Below are positions 47,802 to 56,107 of a stretch of 64,000 bases of DNA, in pieces. The position numbers and the translations under genes are program-made. Every line of letters begins with the position of its first letter. Within the stretch, counting starts at the first letter, position 1. A model generated the notes under the pieces. The model made no database searches. It was given only the letters and a program-made list of their open reading frames with translations, and was not told where the DNA came from. Source of the stretch: Bin55 sp965199895 (GTDB taxonomy: Bacteria > Pseudomonadota > Gammaproteobacteria > Pseudomonadales > Azotimanducaceae); NCBI GenBank assembly GCA_965199895.1, contig CBDATJ010000016.1, forward strand, positions 1 to 64,000, read 5' to 3'.

Positions 47802-49406
47802 CTATTGTCGGACGAATTGTTCGTCGACTTGCATATCTAACGCTGCACTAAAGAGTGCTCTAGCGTAGTCGGTCTGTGGAAATTCGAATACCGACCGAGC
47901 TGGACCTTGCTCAACAACAATCCCATCGCGCATAACAATCAACCAGTTCGCTAAGGCACGAACTACTTTGAGATCATGACTCACAAACAAATAGGCTAGA
48001 TTGTGCTTCTGTTGTAGCTCTCTGAGTAGATCGACAATTTGAGCTTGTACGGACATATCGAGCGCTGATGTAGGCTCATCAAGAACCACAAATCGTGGTC
48101 GAAGCACCATCGCTCTTGCGATTGAGATTCGTTGACGTTGTCCTCCCGAAAATTCATGAGGATATCGAGTCATGGTTTCTGGATCCAAACCTACTTCACT
48201 CATGACTTCTGCTACCCGTGCTTGCCTTTCTGCTCGGCTTATATCCGGTACATGAACTCGTAATCCTTCTTCAATGATGTGTTGTACTGTCATCCGAGGC
48301 GACAGACTGCCGTAGGGATCCTGAAATACGATCTGCATATCTTTGCGAAGCATGGTTAGGGCTTTGCCTTTGTAGGGCAATATGCTGCTTCCATCGAACT
48401 CTAAGGCACCTTCGCTGACTAACAGGCGCAGCATAGCCAGACCCAAGGTGGTTTTACCCGAGCCCGATTCACCGACGACTCCCACAGTTTGACCCGCTCG
48501 TACTACGACATCGACTTTGCTAACAGCAGTGAGATATTGCGCTCTTCCAAACCAGCCTTTGCCTCGGGGATACCTAACGATTAACCCTTTTGCCTCTGCA
48601 GTGACGCTGGCGTTTTCGTTCGTATCGCACGGATCACCCGATGGTTCTGCAGCAAGCAGATGCTTAGTATAGTCATGCCTGGGTGCCCCAAAGATCTGGC
48701 TGTTACTACCGTGTTCCACTATCAGCCCATCATTCATCACACAAACACGATTCGCCACTGATCGAACTATCCCAAGATCATGAGTGATCAATAGCATCGC
48801 CATATTCATTTCCTGCTGCAAATCTTTCAACAGTTTGAGAATTTGAGCTTGAATGGTCACGTCCAACGCTGTGGTCGGTTCGTCAGCGATCAATAGCTTC
48901 GGTTCATTAGCTAAGGCCATCGCGATCATCACACGTTGACGTTGTCCACCCGACAGTTCGTGAGGATACGCATTGAGCCGGCTTTCTGCATCCTGTAGAC
49001 CTACTAGTTTGAGCAGTTCGAGGGTTCTCGTTAATGCTTGTTGCTTCGTTAGTCCTTTGTGGACACGGAGAGATTCACCCACCTGTTTGGATATCTTGTG
49101 CAGTGGGTTAAGGGATGTCATCGGTTCTTGAAAGATCATGCTGACCTTCCCACCGCGAATACTGAGTAGCTCTTTCTCTCGGGCGCCCATGACCTCAAAG
49201 CCATCAACTTCGATGCTACCTGATGGGTGATTGGCTAATGGATACGGGAGTAGCTGTAATACCGATAAAGCAGTAACAGACTTACCAGAGCCCGATTCTC
49301 CAACTAGGGCCACAGTTTCCCCTTTGTCAATTGTGAACGACACACCGCAAACTGCGGGTGTTTCGCCAAAATTAACATGAAGGTCGTTTACTTGTAGGAT
49401 GCTCAC
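47802..49406 (-). CDS. yejF: YejF-like double ABC transporter ATP-binding protein (peptide import)
   Basis: A 534-residue protein with two complete ABC ATPase halves. Half 1: Walker A GESGSGKSVT (about 36-45), Q-loop FQEPMTSLNPLHKI, signature LSGGQRQRVMIAMAL, Walker B LLIADEPTTALD. Half 2: GESGSGKTTLG, FQDPYGSLSPRMTV, FSGGQRQRISIARAM and FVVLDEPTSALDMSVQAQIVDLL, each followed by a switch His. The fused arrangement is that of YejF and related oligopeptide/dipeptide importers. It would power uptake of peptides captured by a YejA-like protein; one such gene lies at 4501. No permease gene is adjacent, so subunits must be elsewhere. It is divergent from fur, with about 140 bases between. Confidence 0.85.
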   Translation of the reverse strand: MSILQVNDLHVNFGETPAVCGVSFTIDKGETVALVGESGSGKSVTALSVLQLLPYPLANHPSGSIEVDGFEVMGAREKELLSIRGGKVSMIFQEPMTSLNPLHKISKQVGESLRVHKGLTKQQALTRTLELLKLVGLQDAESRLNAYPHELSGGQRQRVMIAMALANEPKLLIADEPTTALDVTIQAQILKLLKDLQQEMNMAMLLITHDLGIVRSVANRVCVMNDGLIVEHGSNSQIFGAPRHDYTKHLLAAEPSGDPCDTNENASVTAEAKGLIVRYPRGKGWFGRAQYLTAVSKVDVVVRAGQTVGVVGESGSGKTTLGLAMLRLLVSEGALEFDGSSILPYKGKALTMLRKDMQIVFQDPYGSLSPRMTVQHIIEEGLRVHVPDISRAERQARVAEVMSEVGLDPETMTRYPHEFSGGQRQRISIARAMVLRPRFVVLDEPTSALDMSVQAQIVDLLRELQQKHNLAYLFVSHDLKVVRALANWLIVMRDGIVVEQGPARSVFEFPQTDYARALFSAALDMQVDEQFVRQ

Positions 49407-49544
49407 CGGTCTACCTTACTACTGCGCTCAAACAAAAATCGGATTTTTCATGGTGAGATTGTAGGTTCATTGTGCTTACCCATGGTTCCGACAAACTTTA
49501 AAGCTAATGTGATGTGCTAAAGTCCTCATGGCTGGATATAAATT
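49407..49544. promoter_or_regulatory. divergent promoter region, yejF-like / fur
   Basis: The only spacer between two divergent genes, so both promoters must lie here. TTTAAAGCTAATG and TGCTAAAGT stretches could provide -35/-10 elements for fur, but spacing is not convincing and no clear Fur box is seen. Confidence 0.35.
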
Positions 49545-50015
49545 ATGGTTGAGTTCATTGACACCCGCGAGGAAGTTGTGTTTAGAGACCAACTGAAAAA
49601 TGCTGGCTTGAAAGTTACCGTACCTAGATTACGTGTTTTGCAGGTCATGGAAGAAGGTAACCCAAGACACTTGTCTGCCGAAGACATCTTCACGCAACTC
49701 AAGAATATGAACGAATCCATTGGTCTAGCGACTGTCTATCGAGTACTCACGCAGTTTGAGGAAGCGGGACTTGTAGAACGCCACAACTTCGCTGAAAGTA
49801 GCGCTGTTTATGAGCTAGCAAATGCGGACCATCATGACCACATGGTTGACCTAGATACCGGCGAAATTATCGAATTTGTAGACGACGAAATCGAAGAGCT
49901 CCAGAAACAGATCGCTCAGCGACTGAACTACGAGCTAGTCGATCACCAATTAGTACTCTATGTCCGCAAATTGGATCTGTTGCACGAACCGAAAGATTCG
50001 ACGGATACCAACTAA
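49545..50015 (+). CDS. fur: ferric uptake regulator Fur
   Basis: A 156-residue Fur-family repressor. Winged-helix part: LKNAGLKVTVPRLRVLQVME, HLSAEDIFTQLK, SIGLATVYRVLTQFEEAGLVER (recognition helix). Metal and dimer part: YELANADHHDHMVDLDTGEIIEF with the HHDH ligands (residues 96-99), and EIEELQKQIAQRLNYELVDHQLVLY. The two cysteines of E. coli Fur after HHDH are absent (VDLDTG instead of ICLDCG), so there is no structural CxxC zinc site, a variation known in some proteobacterial Fur proteins. It would repress iron-uptake genes when Fe(II) is bound. Transcribed alone; convergent with zapE with 6 bases between stop codons. Confidence 0.92.
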   Translation: MVEFIDTREEVVFRDQLKNAGLKVTVPRLRVLQVMEEGNPRHLSAEDIFTQLKNMNESIGLATVYRVLTQFEEAGLVERHNFAESSAVYELANADHHDHMVDLDTGEIIEFVDDEIEELQKQIAQRLNYELVDHQLVLYVRKLDLLHEPKDSTDTN

Positions 50016-50021
50016 AGAGTC

Positions 50022-51128
50022 TCACGCATGATGGGCTTTGGAGATGTAGTCTTCGGACAGCATTTCCACTATACGACTCTCTGTCCGCTGATATTCATCG
50101 GTGTGCATAAAGCCCCTATACCAGTAACTCAATTCAGTTTCTGCTTGCAGTACGAGATTGACCCGGTGATCGTAGAGCACGTCTATGAGGGAGATAAATC
50201 TCTTACACGCACTCTCTTGGTATTTAGAAATTTGCTTAATGCCGTAAATGAAAACGGTGTGGTGCATTTTTGCAATTTCGATGTAATCGGCTGAACTGCG
50301 TGATTCAACACACAAACTGTGAAATGTCAACCCAATATATCCACTGCCCGAAAACACCACATCAATCTTCCGATGGTTAACCACCAGCGGTGAGTCTTCG
50401 ACTACGCAATCTGCCAAAAATTTAGAAATATCTTGTTTGACTAGCTCCGGAGTCGCTTCGGTACCAATCCTGTAGAGGGACTCTCGTCTCAGGGTTTGCA
50501 ACCGGTAGTCGGTCACACCCTGTAAGTGGATGACCTCAGTGTGTTTTCTGATTAAGTCGATGGCTGGTAGGAATAACCGACGCTGTAAACCGTTCTCGTA
50601 CAGTTCACTAGGTCGAATGTTCGATGTAGTCACAAGTATGACATTGCGATCAAACAGTTCATCCAATACCCGTGACAAGATCATAGCATCACCAATGTCT
50701 GAAACAAAAAATTCGTCCAGACAGAGTAAGCGGTATTTTCGTGCGATTCGAGCTACGATTTTTCGTAGAGGATCCGACAACTCACCTACCATTGCAATTT
50801 CATCGTGTATACCTTTCATCAATGCGTGGAAGTGAATGCGTCGTTTAGATTCGATGTCAACAGCATCATAGAACGAATCCATCAGTGCAGTTTTTCCTCG
50901 TCCAACTCCACCCCAGATGTACAAACCCTTGGTTCGTTCAGACGGTTGATTACAGATCCGATGGAGAAAGGATTTCCATCCCTTCGACTCTTCGGTCGCT
51001 TCAATCTGAGCCTTAAGTTCACCTAGTTTTTTATACACTATTTTTTGGAGTGGGTCCAGCTCAAAATTCACTGAAACCTTAACTCCACCGAATGGTTCAC
51101 AAGCTATTCTTCTATCCGTTCGACGCAT
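50022..51128 (-). CDS. zapE: ZapE/AFG1-family ATPase
   Basis: A 368-residue AFG1-like P-loop ATPase. Walker A GGVGRGKTALMDSFYD (about 73-80), RIHFHALMKGIHDE (the family HFH..M motif), Walker B YRLLCLDEFFVSDIGDAMIL, RNVILVTTSNIRPSELYENGLQRRLFLPAIDLI and, near the C-terminus, RVNLVLQAETELSYWYRG. In E. coli ZapE acts at the Z-ring under stress and has also been linked to ubiquinone synthesis. The start at 51128 overlaps the end of murA by 25 bases; the next in-frame ATG is far inside, so this start or a nearby alternative codon (around KVSVNFELDP) is likely. Same strand as murA and ibaG. Confidence 0.9.
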   Translation of the reverse strand: MRRTDRRIACEPFGGVKVSVNFELDPLQKIVYKKLGELKAQIEATEESKGWKSFLHRICNQPSERTKGLYIWGGVGRGKTALMDSFYDAVDIESKRRIHFHALMKGIHDEIAMVGELSDPLRKIVARIARKYRLLCLDEFFVSDIGDAMILSRVLDELFDRNVILVTTSNIRPSELYENGLQRRLFLPAIDLIRKHTEVIHLQGVTDYRLQTLRRESLYRIGTEATPELVKQDISKFLADCVVEDSPLVVNHRKIDVVFSGSGYIGLTFHSLCVESRSSADYIEIAKMHHTVFIYGIKQISKYQESACKRFISLIDVLYDHRVNLVLQAETELSYWYRGFMHTDEYQRTESRIVEMLSEDYISKAHHA

Positions 51129-52369
51129 GCGCCTACAGAGGAGAGTTTTTGTTCGATGTGCTCATATCCTCGGTCAATGTGGTAGATTCGATCAACAAAA
51201 GATTCACCTTGTGCAGTTAAAGCTCCAATAACAAGGCAAGAAGATGCTCTGAGATCCGTCGCCATGACTCGTGCACCCCGCAATTGTTCAACACCTTGAA
51301 TGACAGCTGTTGTGGAAGACGCTAAGTGCACGATTGCACCTAGTCTAACTAATTCTTGTACGTGCATGAAGCGGTTTTCAAAGACTGTTTCAGTCACCCA
51401 GCTCTCACCTTCAGATACACAATTGAGCACCAGTAGCTGTGCTTGCAAATCTGTCGGAATCCCAGGATAGGAGTTAGTTGTAATATCTTGAGCTAGTGTA
51501 CGCCGACTGTCTGTAGAAAGCCTGACGGTTCTACCTGATACCTCAACTTTAGCACGCATCTCGCTTAGTTTGGTGAGTTCTGCATTCATATATTCCGGAC
51601 ACGCGTCGGTGACCATGATGTTGCCTTGAGTTGCTGCTGCTGCAACTAGGTAGGTTCCTGCTTCAATCCTATCGGGCATGATGCGGAAAGAACATCCGTG
51701 GAGCTGTTTTTTGCCTTCGACATAAATCGTGTTGGTACCCTCACCTGAGATGGACGCGCCCATAGCACGAAGGCACTGAGCAAGGTCAACGACCTCCGGA
51801 TCCATCGCTGCGTTTCGAATCACTGTCGTGCCCATCGCTAAGGTTGCAGCCATGAGAACATTCTCTGTCCCACCCACGGTGACTACATCCATTTCGATAG
51901 TGGTTCCGTGAAGCTGACCAGCACACTCAGCGTTTACATAACCACTGTCCAGTCTGACCTCAGCTCCCATGAGTCGGAGTGCTTTGATGTGTTGATCAAC
52001 CGGTCGCGTACCAATAGCACAACCTCCCGGTAACGATACTTCCGCTTGACCAAACCTAGCTAAGAGCGGTCCCAGCACTAAAAATGAAGCACGCATACGG
52101 CTGACTAAGTCGTAGGAGGCTGTCATATGGGTCAGTTCACTCGCACACAAACACACTCTACCATCTGAGTTTGAATTAACCTCTACTCCCAAGTCTGTTA
52201 ACAGGTCTTGCATGGACTTCACATCCTGAAGATCGGGAACGTTTTCGAGCTGAATCTCATCAGCAGTCAGCAGTGAAGCAGCCATCACAGGGAGCGCTGC
52301 GTTTTTTGATCCTGAGGTCTTGATTTCCCCGATAAGGGGGAAACCGCCTTCGATTCTTAGTGTGGCCAC
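51104..52369 (-). CDS. murA: UDP-N-acetylglucosamine 1-carboxyvinyltransferase
   Basis: A 421-residue MurA, first committed step of peptidoglycan synthesis: transfers enolpyruvate from PEP to UDP-GlcNAc. N-terminal EGGFPLIGEIKTSGSKNAALPVMAASLL contains the catalytic Lys/Asn pair. The active-site Cys is Cys117 in SLPGGCAIGTRPVDQH, so the product should be of the fosfomycin-sensitive type. Other blocks: GTENVLMAATLA, GTNTIYVEG, PDRIEAGTYLVAAAAT, SYPGIPTDLQAQ, ETVFENRFMHVQELVRLGA and TDLRASSCLVIGAL. Length is standard. Follows ibaG by 12 bases. Confidence 0.97.
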   Translation of the reverse strand: MATLRIEGGFPLIGEIKTSGSKNAALPVMAASLLTADEIQLENVPDLQDVKSMQDLLTDLGVEVNSNSDGRVCLCASELTHMTASYDLVSRMRASFLVLGPLLARFGQAEVSLPGGCAIGTRPVDQHIKALRLMGAEVRLDSGYVNAECAGQLHGTTIEMDVVTVGGTENVLMAATLAMGTTVIRNAAMDPEVVDLAQCLRAMGASISGEGTNTIYVEGKKQLHGCSFRIMPDRIEAGTYLVAAAATQGNIMVTDACPEYMNAELTKLSEMRAKVEVSGRTVRLSTDSRRTLAQDITTNSYPGIPTDLQAQLLVLNCVSEGESWVTETVFENRFMHVQELVRLGAIVHLASSTTAVIQGVEQLRGARVMATDLRASSCLVIGALTAQGESFVDRIYHIDRGYEHIEQKLSSVGACVERIEE

Positions 52370-52381
52370 GCCTAATCTCTG

Positions 52382-52606
52382 TTAGTTGATCGTTGTAGCG
52401 TTGATTGTCACCGCATGGAGTTCACCCGACTGGATCAAATCATTGATACACGAATAAACGAGTTGTTGTCGTCTGAGTGGTGACAATCCCTGAAACTCAT
52501 TGGAGACAACATCCAACCGAGCCGCATTTCCTTGCAGATTCACGGTAACTTCCCCATCTAGGAACTTAGTCTGTAGTCGTTGTTTGATGGTTTGTTCTAG
52601 GTTCAA
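52382..52606 (-). CDS. ibaG: BolA-family protein IbaG
   Basis: A 74-residue BolA-like protein (MNLEQTIKQRLQTKFLDGEVTVNLQGN...) with the family core SNEFQGLSPLRRQQLVYSCINDLIQSGELHAVTINA. BolA proteins partner monothiol glutaredoxins and take part in iron-sulfur handling; IbaG is the short form regularly found directly upstream of murA, as here. GGAGGACACCT before the ATG contains a good ribosome site. Confidence 0.9.
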   Translation of the reverse strand: MNLEQTIKQRLQTKFLDGEVTVNLQGNAARLDVVSNEFQGLSPLRRQQLVYSCINDLIQSGELHAVTINATTIN

Positions 52607-52738
52607 ATAGGTGTCCTCCGTTAGTTTGGGTCAAGAATCAAAGGGTAAAAGTGAGGATGATAGAGTTTGTACGATAGTCCCCCTATCGGCAAGTAACTTA
52701 AAATCGGCACAAACCATAGTAACAGGTCGAGATCCAGA
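52607..52738. promoter_or_regulatory. divergent promoter region, ibaG-murA-zapE / yrbG operon
   Basis: About 130 bases between two divergent operons; both promoters should lie here. No convincing -35/-10 pair picked out by eye. Confidence 0.3.
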
Positions 52739-53716
52739 ATGCTCCTAGAGCTGGTCGTGATCGTTGTTGGATTTGCAGCTCTAGCCTGGAGTGCAGACCA
52801 ATTTGTTGAAGCTGCTGCAGCATTAGCTCGCAATATTGGTGTCTCGGAACTGTTCATTGGATTGACCGTAGTTTCTATCGGCACCTCGGCACCAGAGATT
52901 CTGGTTGCGATTGCGGATTCATTCACACAAACCCCCGATATCGCCATTGGGAACGCCATTGGCTCAAACATCGCCAATATGGGACTGGTTTTGGGATTGA
53001 CGGCTTTGGTGGTGCCCCTACCCTTTGCACCCAGCATTCTCAAGAGTGAGATTCCCATGCTGTTGGGTGCAACCACATTGGGGGCCATTCTCCTATTTGA
53101 TCTGCACGTAGGTCGGTTCGACGGGTTGGTTATGTTAGGAGTATTTGGTCTCATCCTCTTTCGCATGTTCCGTCAGTCTCAGAAATCAGAAGTGATCGCT
53201 GATGAACTAAATTTCACACTACAAGGCATTCCCCAACTAAACACCAAGCGATCCGTGCTGCAGTCAATTTTGGGTCTAGTTATCCTGCTGATTTCAGCTA
53301 GTGCTATCGTTTGGGCAGCTGAAAAACTCGCACTACTTCTGGGGGTCGATGAGATCATCATCGGACTGACGGTAGTCGCCTTAGGTACCAGTTTGCCAGA
53401 ACTCGCAGTCACACTTCGATCAGCAATCAAGGGAGGGCACGCAATAGCTATCGGCAATATCGTCGGCTCAAACTTACTCAACCTACTTGTAGTTCTCTCG
53501 GTGCCTGCGCTGTTGCATCCCAGTCCCATTGCCCCAGTGGAATATTGGAGAGACTTTGGTCTCATGTTCTTTCTGACCGTACTCATAGCAGTATTTGCTT
53601 ATCTCAGCGGGTCAAAGAAGTCGATTACTCGTTTAGAAGGTGGCTTCCTTCTTGCCATTTATATCGGCTATATACTCTTGCTCTATGTGAGTTTTAGGCT
53701 TGATTATGGTTTTTGA
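52739..53716 (+). CDS. yrbG: calcium/sodium antiporter, CaCA family (YrbG-like)
   Basis: A 325-residue inner-membrane protein with about ten membrane segments in two inverted halves. Each half carries the ion-binding alpha repeat: first GLTVVSIGTSAPEILVAI with GNAIGSNIANMGLVLGLTALV, second GLTVVALGTSLPELAVTLRSAI with GNIVGSNLLNLLVVLSV. Exchanges sodium or protons for calcium. It opens the conserved gammaproteobacterial operon leading to LPS export. Its stop overlaps the start of kdsC by 11 bases. Confidence 0.93.
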   Translation: MLLELVVIVVGFAALAWSADQFVEAAAALARNIGVSELFIGLTVVSIGTSAPEILVAIADSFTQTPDIAIGNAIGSNIANMGLVLGLTALVVPLPFAPSILKSEIPMLLGATTLGAILLFDLHVGRFDGLVMLGVFGLILFRMFRQSQKSEVIADELNFTLQGIPQLNTKRSVLQSILGLVILLISASAIVWAAEKLALLLGVDEIIIGLTVVALGTSLPELAVTLRSAIKGGHAIAIGNIVGSNLLNLLVVLSVPALLHPSPIAPVEYWRDFGLMFFLTVLIAVFAYLSGSKKSITRLEGGFLLAIYIGYILLLYVSFRLDYGF

Positions 53717-54218
53717 ACACTTCAGTAACGAATTGCAAAAACGACTCTCCGATATTAGGGGGCTCTCGTTGGACGTTGATGGAGTACTAACCACCGGTTC
53801 AATCTACTACACTCCCAACGGTGAAGAGATTAAACAGTTTCATGCCCACGATGGATTTGGAATTCAAGCAGTCCAAAAGTTGGGGGTTCCAGTAGTGATC
53901 ATTTCAGGACGTAAGTCTACCAGTGTCCAAAAACGTGTGTCGGAGTTAGGCATTGTTCATGTCTATCAAGGTATATCTGACAAACTCATTTGCCTCAATG
54001 AGTTCTGCGAAAGAGTTCAACTCCAACCCTCTCAAATCGCTCATATTGGTGATGATGTTCCAGATTTGTGTTTGTTTGACGTAGTGGGGGTGAGTGTCAG
54101 CGTTGCTGATGCCATTCCTGAAGTCATCGATCGTGCAGATATCGTTACCACACGCCCCGGAGGACATGGTGCCGTGCGAGAATTTTGTGATTTGTTGGTC
54201 GAATCATGTCTCAGCTAA
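53706..54218 (+). CDS. kdsC: 3-deoxy-D-manno-octulosonate 8-phosphate phosphatase
   Basis: A 170-residue C0-type HAD phosphatase that removes phosphate from KDO-8-P in LPS core synthesis. Visible: nucleophile motif LSLDVDGVLTTGSIYY, FHAHDGFGIQAVQKLGVPVVIISGRKS, VYQGISDKL and the Mg motif AHIGDDVPDLCLF. The ATG at 53706 inside the yrbG end is preferred; a TTG two codons earlier is possible. The isomerase gene kdsD, which usually sits between yrbG and kdsC, is missing here. The 3' end overlaps lptC by 13 bases. Confidence 0.94.
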   Translation: MVFEHFSNELQKRLSDIRGLSLDVDGVLTTGSIYYTPNGEEIKQFHAHDGFGIQAVQKLGVPVVIISGRKSTSVQKRVSELGIVHVYQGISDKLICLNEFCERVQLQPSQIAHIGDDVPDLCLFDVVGVSVSVADAIPEVIDRADIVTTRPGGHGAVREFCDLLVESCLS

Positions 54219-54811
54219 AGAAACTCGGGGCCCTTATGGGGGGCTGCATCGCTATCGCTGCCTGTATCATCATTTTGCGGCCACAAGACATCAGACAAGT
54301 CATTGCTCCAAACCTGGAGAATGAACCTGATTTACTACTGGAAGACGTACGCATTCTGACCTATTTGCACCGTGGTAAAGTGGCGTATGAACTCACCGCT
54401 GAGCGAGTCGAACAAAGACTGAATGTATCCTCAATGTCATTTGATGAGCTGCAGTTGAACGTTCAACAAGAACAAGGAGCGTTGTGGACGTTTCATGCGA
54501 AATCCGGCTTGTTACAAATCAATGAGCAGAATCCAGAGCGTATCTCTCATCCCGTGATGCTCCGCGACAACGTTCTCGTGCAATCAGAGGGGATAGAAAG
54601 TGGAGACTACCGCTTTGAAGGCAGTAACATGACCTATCATCCTGAATCATATCGACTAGCGAGCGATCAACCCGTACACTTCAATCAAGGAACTTGGTTT
54701 TACAGTGCTGGGGGCTTTGAAGTAGATCTGTCTACAGAAGAGTTTAAATTTACTTCATCTACCGATCAAAGAGTTAACCTAAACATAAAAAAAGACGACG
54801 CAGATGACTAG
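54206..54811 (+). CDS. lptC: LPS export protein LptC
   Basis: A 201-residue bitopic inner-membrane protein: one N-terminal membrane helix (LGALMGGCIAIAACIIILRP) and a periplasmic beta-jellyroll. It bridges the LptBFG extractor to LptA. Recognised by position between kdsC and lptA, overlap with both, and by the strand pattern LLLEDVRILTYLHRGKVAYELTAERVEQR and MTYHPESYRLASDQPVHF. Similarity to known LptC proteins is low outside the fold, as usual in this family. Confidence 0.88.
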   Translation: MSQLKKLGALMGGCIAIAACIIILRPQDIRQVIAPNLENEPDLLLEDVRILTYLHRGKVAYELTAERVEQRLNVSSMSFDELQLNVQQEQGALWTFHAKSGLLQINEQNPERISHPVMLRDNVLVQSEGIESGDYRFEGSNMTYHPESYRLASDQPVHFNQGTWFYSAGGFEVDLSTEEFKFTSSTDQRVNLNIKKDDADD

Positions 54812-55316
54812 TAGAACGATTCAAGGTTTCGCAGTTGTTGCCCTAAGTAGTTTGTTGGTGCTACCCATTGCCAGCCAAGACTTTAATTTCTCTGATCTGA
54901 AAATTGATTCAGATGATGCGACGTTTGACCCACGAACGGGTGAAATGAAATTGATCGGAAGCGTCCTATTGGAATCTGAAGGCATCAAACTATCCGCAGA
55001 AGAGGTTACGATCACCAGAGAGGATGGAAATCTAACCTCATTCTTTGCGGTTGGCAATCCCATTCGATTGACTCTGAGAACTGAAGAAGGAGGAGAAGAG
55101 CAAAAACTGAATGCTGAATCGCAGACTCTTTCCTATGATGCAGACAACAAAACGATAGAACTAGTAGATGGAGTGAAGATTACCAGTGAAGTGTTCGACA
55201 TCAAGGCATACAAAATTAAGATTGATCTTGAGACTCGTGAACTGTCCGCTACCAAAGGAGAGGGGGACGACCGGGTAGAGTTAGAGTACAGAGACCTTGA
55301 TTCCTCAAACGACTAA
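54804..55316 (+). CDS. lptA: LPS transport periplasmic protein LptA
   Basis: A 170-residue OstA-like periplasmic protein with a signal peptide (IQGFAVVALSSLLVLPIASQ). The OstA jellyroll is seen in LKIDSDDATFDPRTGEMKLIGSVLLESEGIKLSAEEVTI, SQTLSYDADNKTIELVDGVKITSEVFDIKAYKIKIDLETREL. It forms the bridge carrying LPS across the periplasm. Overlaps the end of lptC by 8 bases and precedes lptB by 11. Confidence 0.92.
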   Translation: MTSRTIQGFAVVALSSLLVLPIASQDFNFSDLKIDSDDATFDPRTGEMKLIGSVLLESEGIKLSAEEVTITREDGNLTSFFAVGNPIRLTLRTEEGGEEQKLNAESQTLSYDADNKTIELVDGVKITSEVFDIKAYKIKIDLETRELSATKGEGDDRVELEYRDLDSSND

Positions 55317-55327
55317 TTTCCTCTAAA

Positions 55328-56095
55328 GTGACTCTAGATCAACAAGCTATTGAGAATGATAGACTTGATACCCGGCACCTAGTTGCAACCGGTATTTCCA
55401 AGCGCTACGGAAAACGCAACGTTGTCGAAAATATCTCCCTAGCGGTGGCCCGGGGAGAAGTCGTGGGTCTCCTGGGCCCAAACGGTGCCGGAAAAACCAC
55501 ATCGTTTTATTGCATTGTCGGTCTAGTACGTGCTGATTCGGGCACCATCATGATTGAACAGTTTGATGCAACCCATGCTTCAATGCACACCCGTGCACAG
55601 CATGGATTGGGTTACTTGCCTCAAGAAGCGAGCGTATTTCGTCGACTGACTACCTTCCAAAACATTCTTGCTATCGTGGAACTGCAAGGTGGAATGACCC
55701 AACAGCAGAGATATCAGCGAGTGAACGAACTCATCAGTGAATTTAGCTTAGAGAAGGTGAAAGACTCCCTCGGTGAAAGACTGTCCGGAGGAGAACGTCG
55801 GCGGCTGGAGATTGCCAGAGCACTCGCATCTAACCCAAAATTTATTCTGTTAGATGAACCGTTTGCAGGGGTAGATCCTATCTCTGTCGCAGACATCAAG
55901 AGCAATGTCAAACATCTCATTTCTCAGTCTATCGGCGTGCTCATTACCGATCACAATGTTCGTGATACTTTGGATTTGTGTGATCGTGCCTACATCGTTA
56001 GCGAAGGACACGTCATAGCAGAAGGAACAACAGAAGAGATCCTAGCAAATCAAGAAGTACGTCGAGCGTACTTAGGAGAAGAGTTCACTATATAG
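55328..56095 (+). CDS. lptB: LPS export ATPase LptB
   Basis: A 255-residue ABC ATPase that powers LPS extraction. Walker A GPNGAGKTTSFYCIVGL (from residue 50), Q-loop YLPQEASVFRRLTTFQNI (typical of LptB), signature LSGGERRRLEIARAL, Walker B FILLDEPFAGVDPISV, switch GVLITDHNVRDTLDL and the C-terminal AYIVSEGHVIAEGTTEEILANQEVRRAYLGEEFTI. It begins with GTG and has an N-terminal extension of about 15 residues over E. coli LptB; a TTG at 55364 would remove most of it. Confidence 0.96.
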   Translation: MTLDQQAIENDRLDTRHLVATGISKRYGKRNVVENISLAVARGEVVGLLGPNGAGKTTSFYCIVGLVRADSGTIMIEQFDATHASMHTRAQHGLGYLPQEASVFRRLTTFQNILAIVELQGGMTQQQRYQRVNELISEFSLEKVKDSLGERLSGGERRRLEIARALASNPKFILLDEPFAGVDPISVADIKSNVKHLISQSIGVLITDHNVRDTLDLCDRAYIVSEGHVIAEGTTEEILANQEVRRAYLGEEFTI

Positions 56096-56107
56096 ACAAT
56101 TAACACT

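Noticed and set aside
52621..53166. Minus-strand open frame of 181 codons opposite yrbG
   Set aside because: Antisense shadow of a conserved membrane protein; composition typical of reverse-complemented hydrophobic coding sequence.
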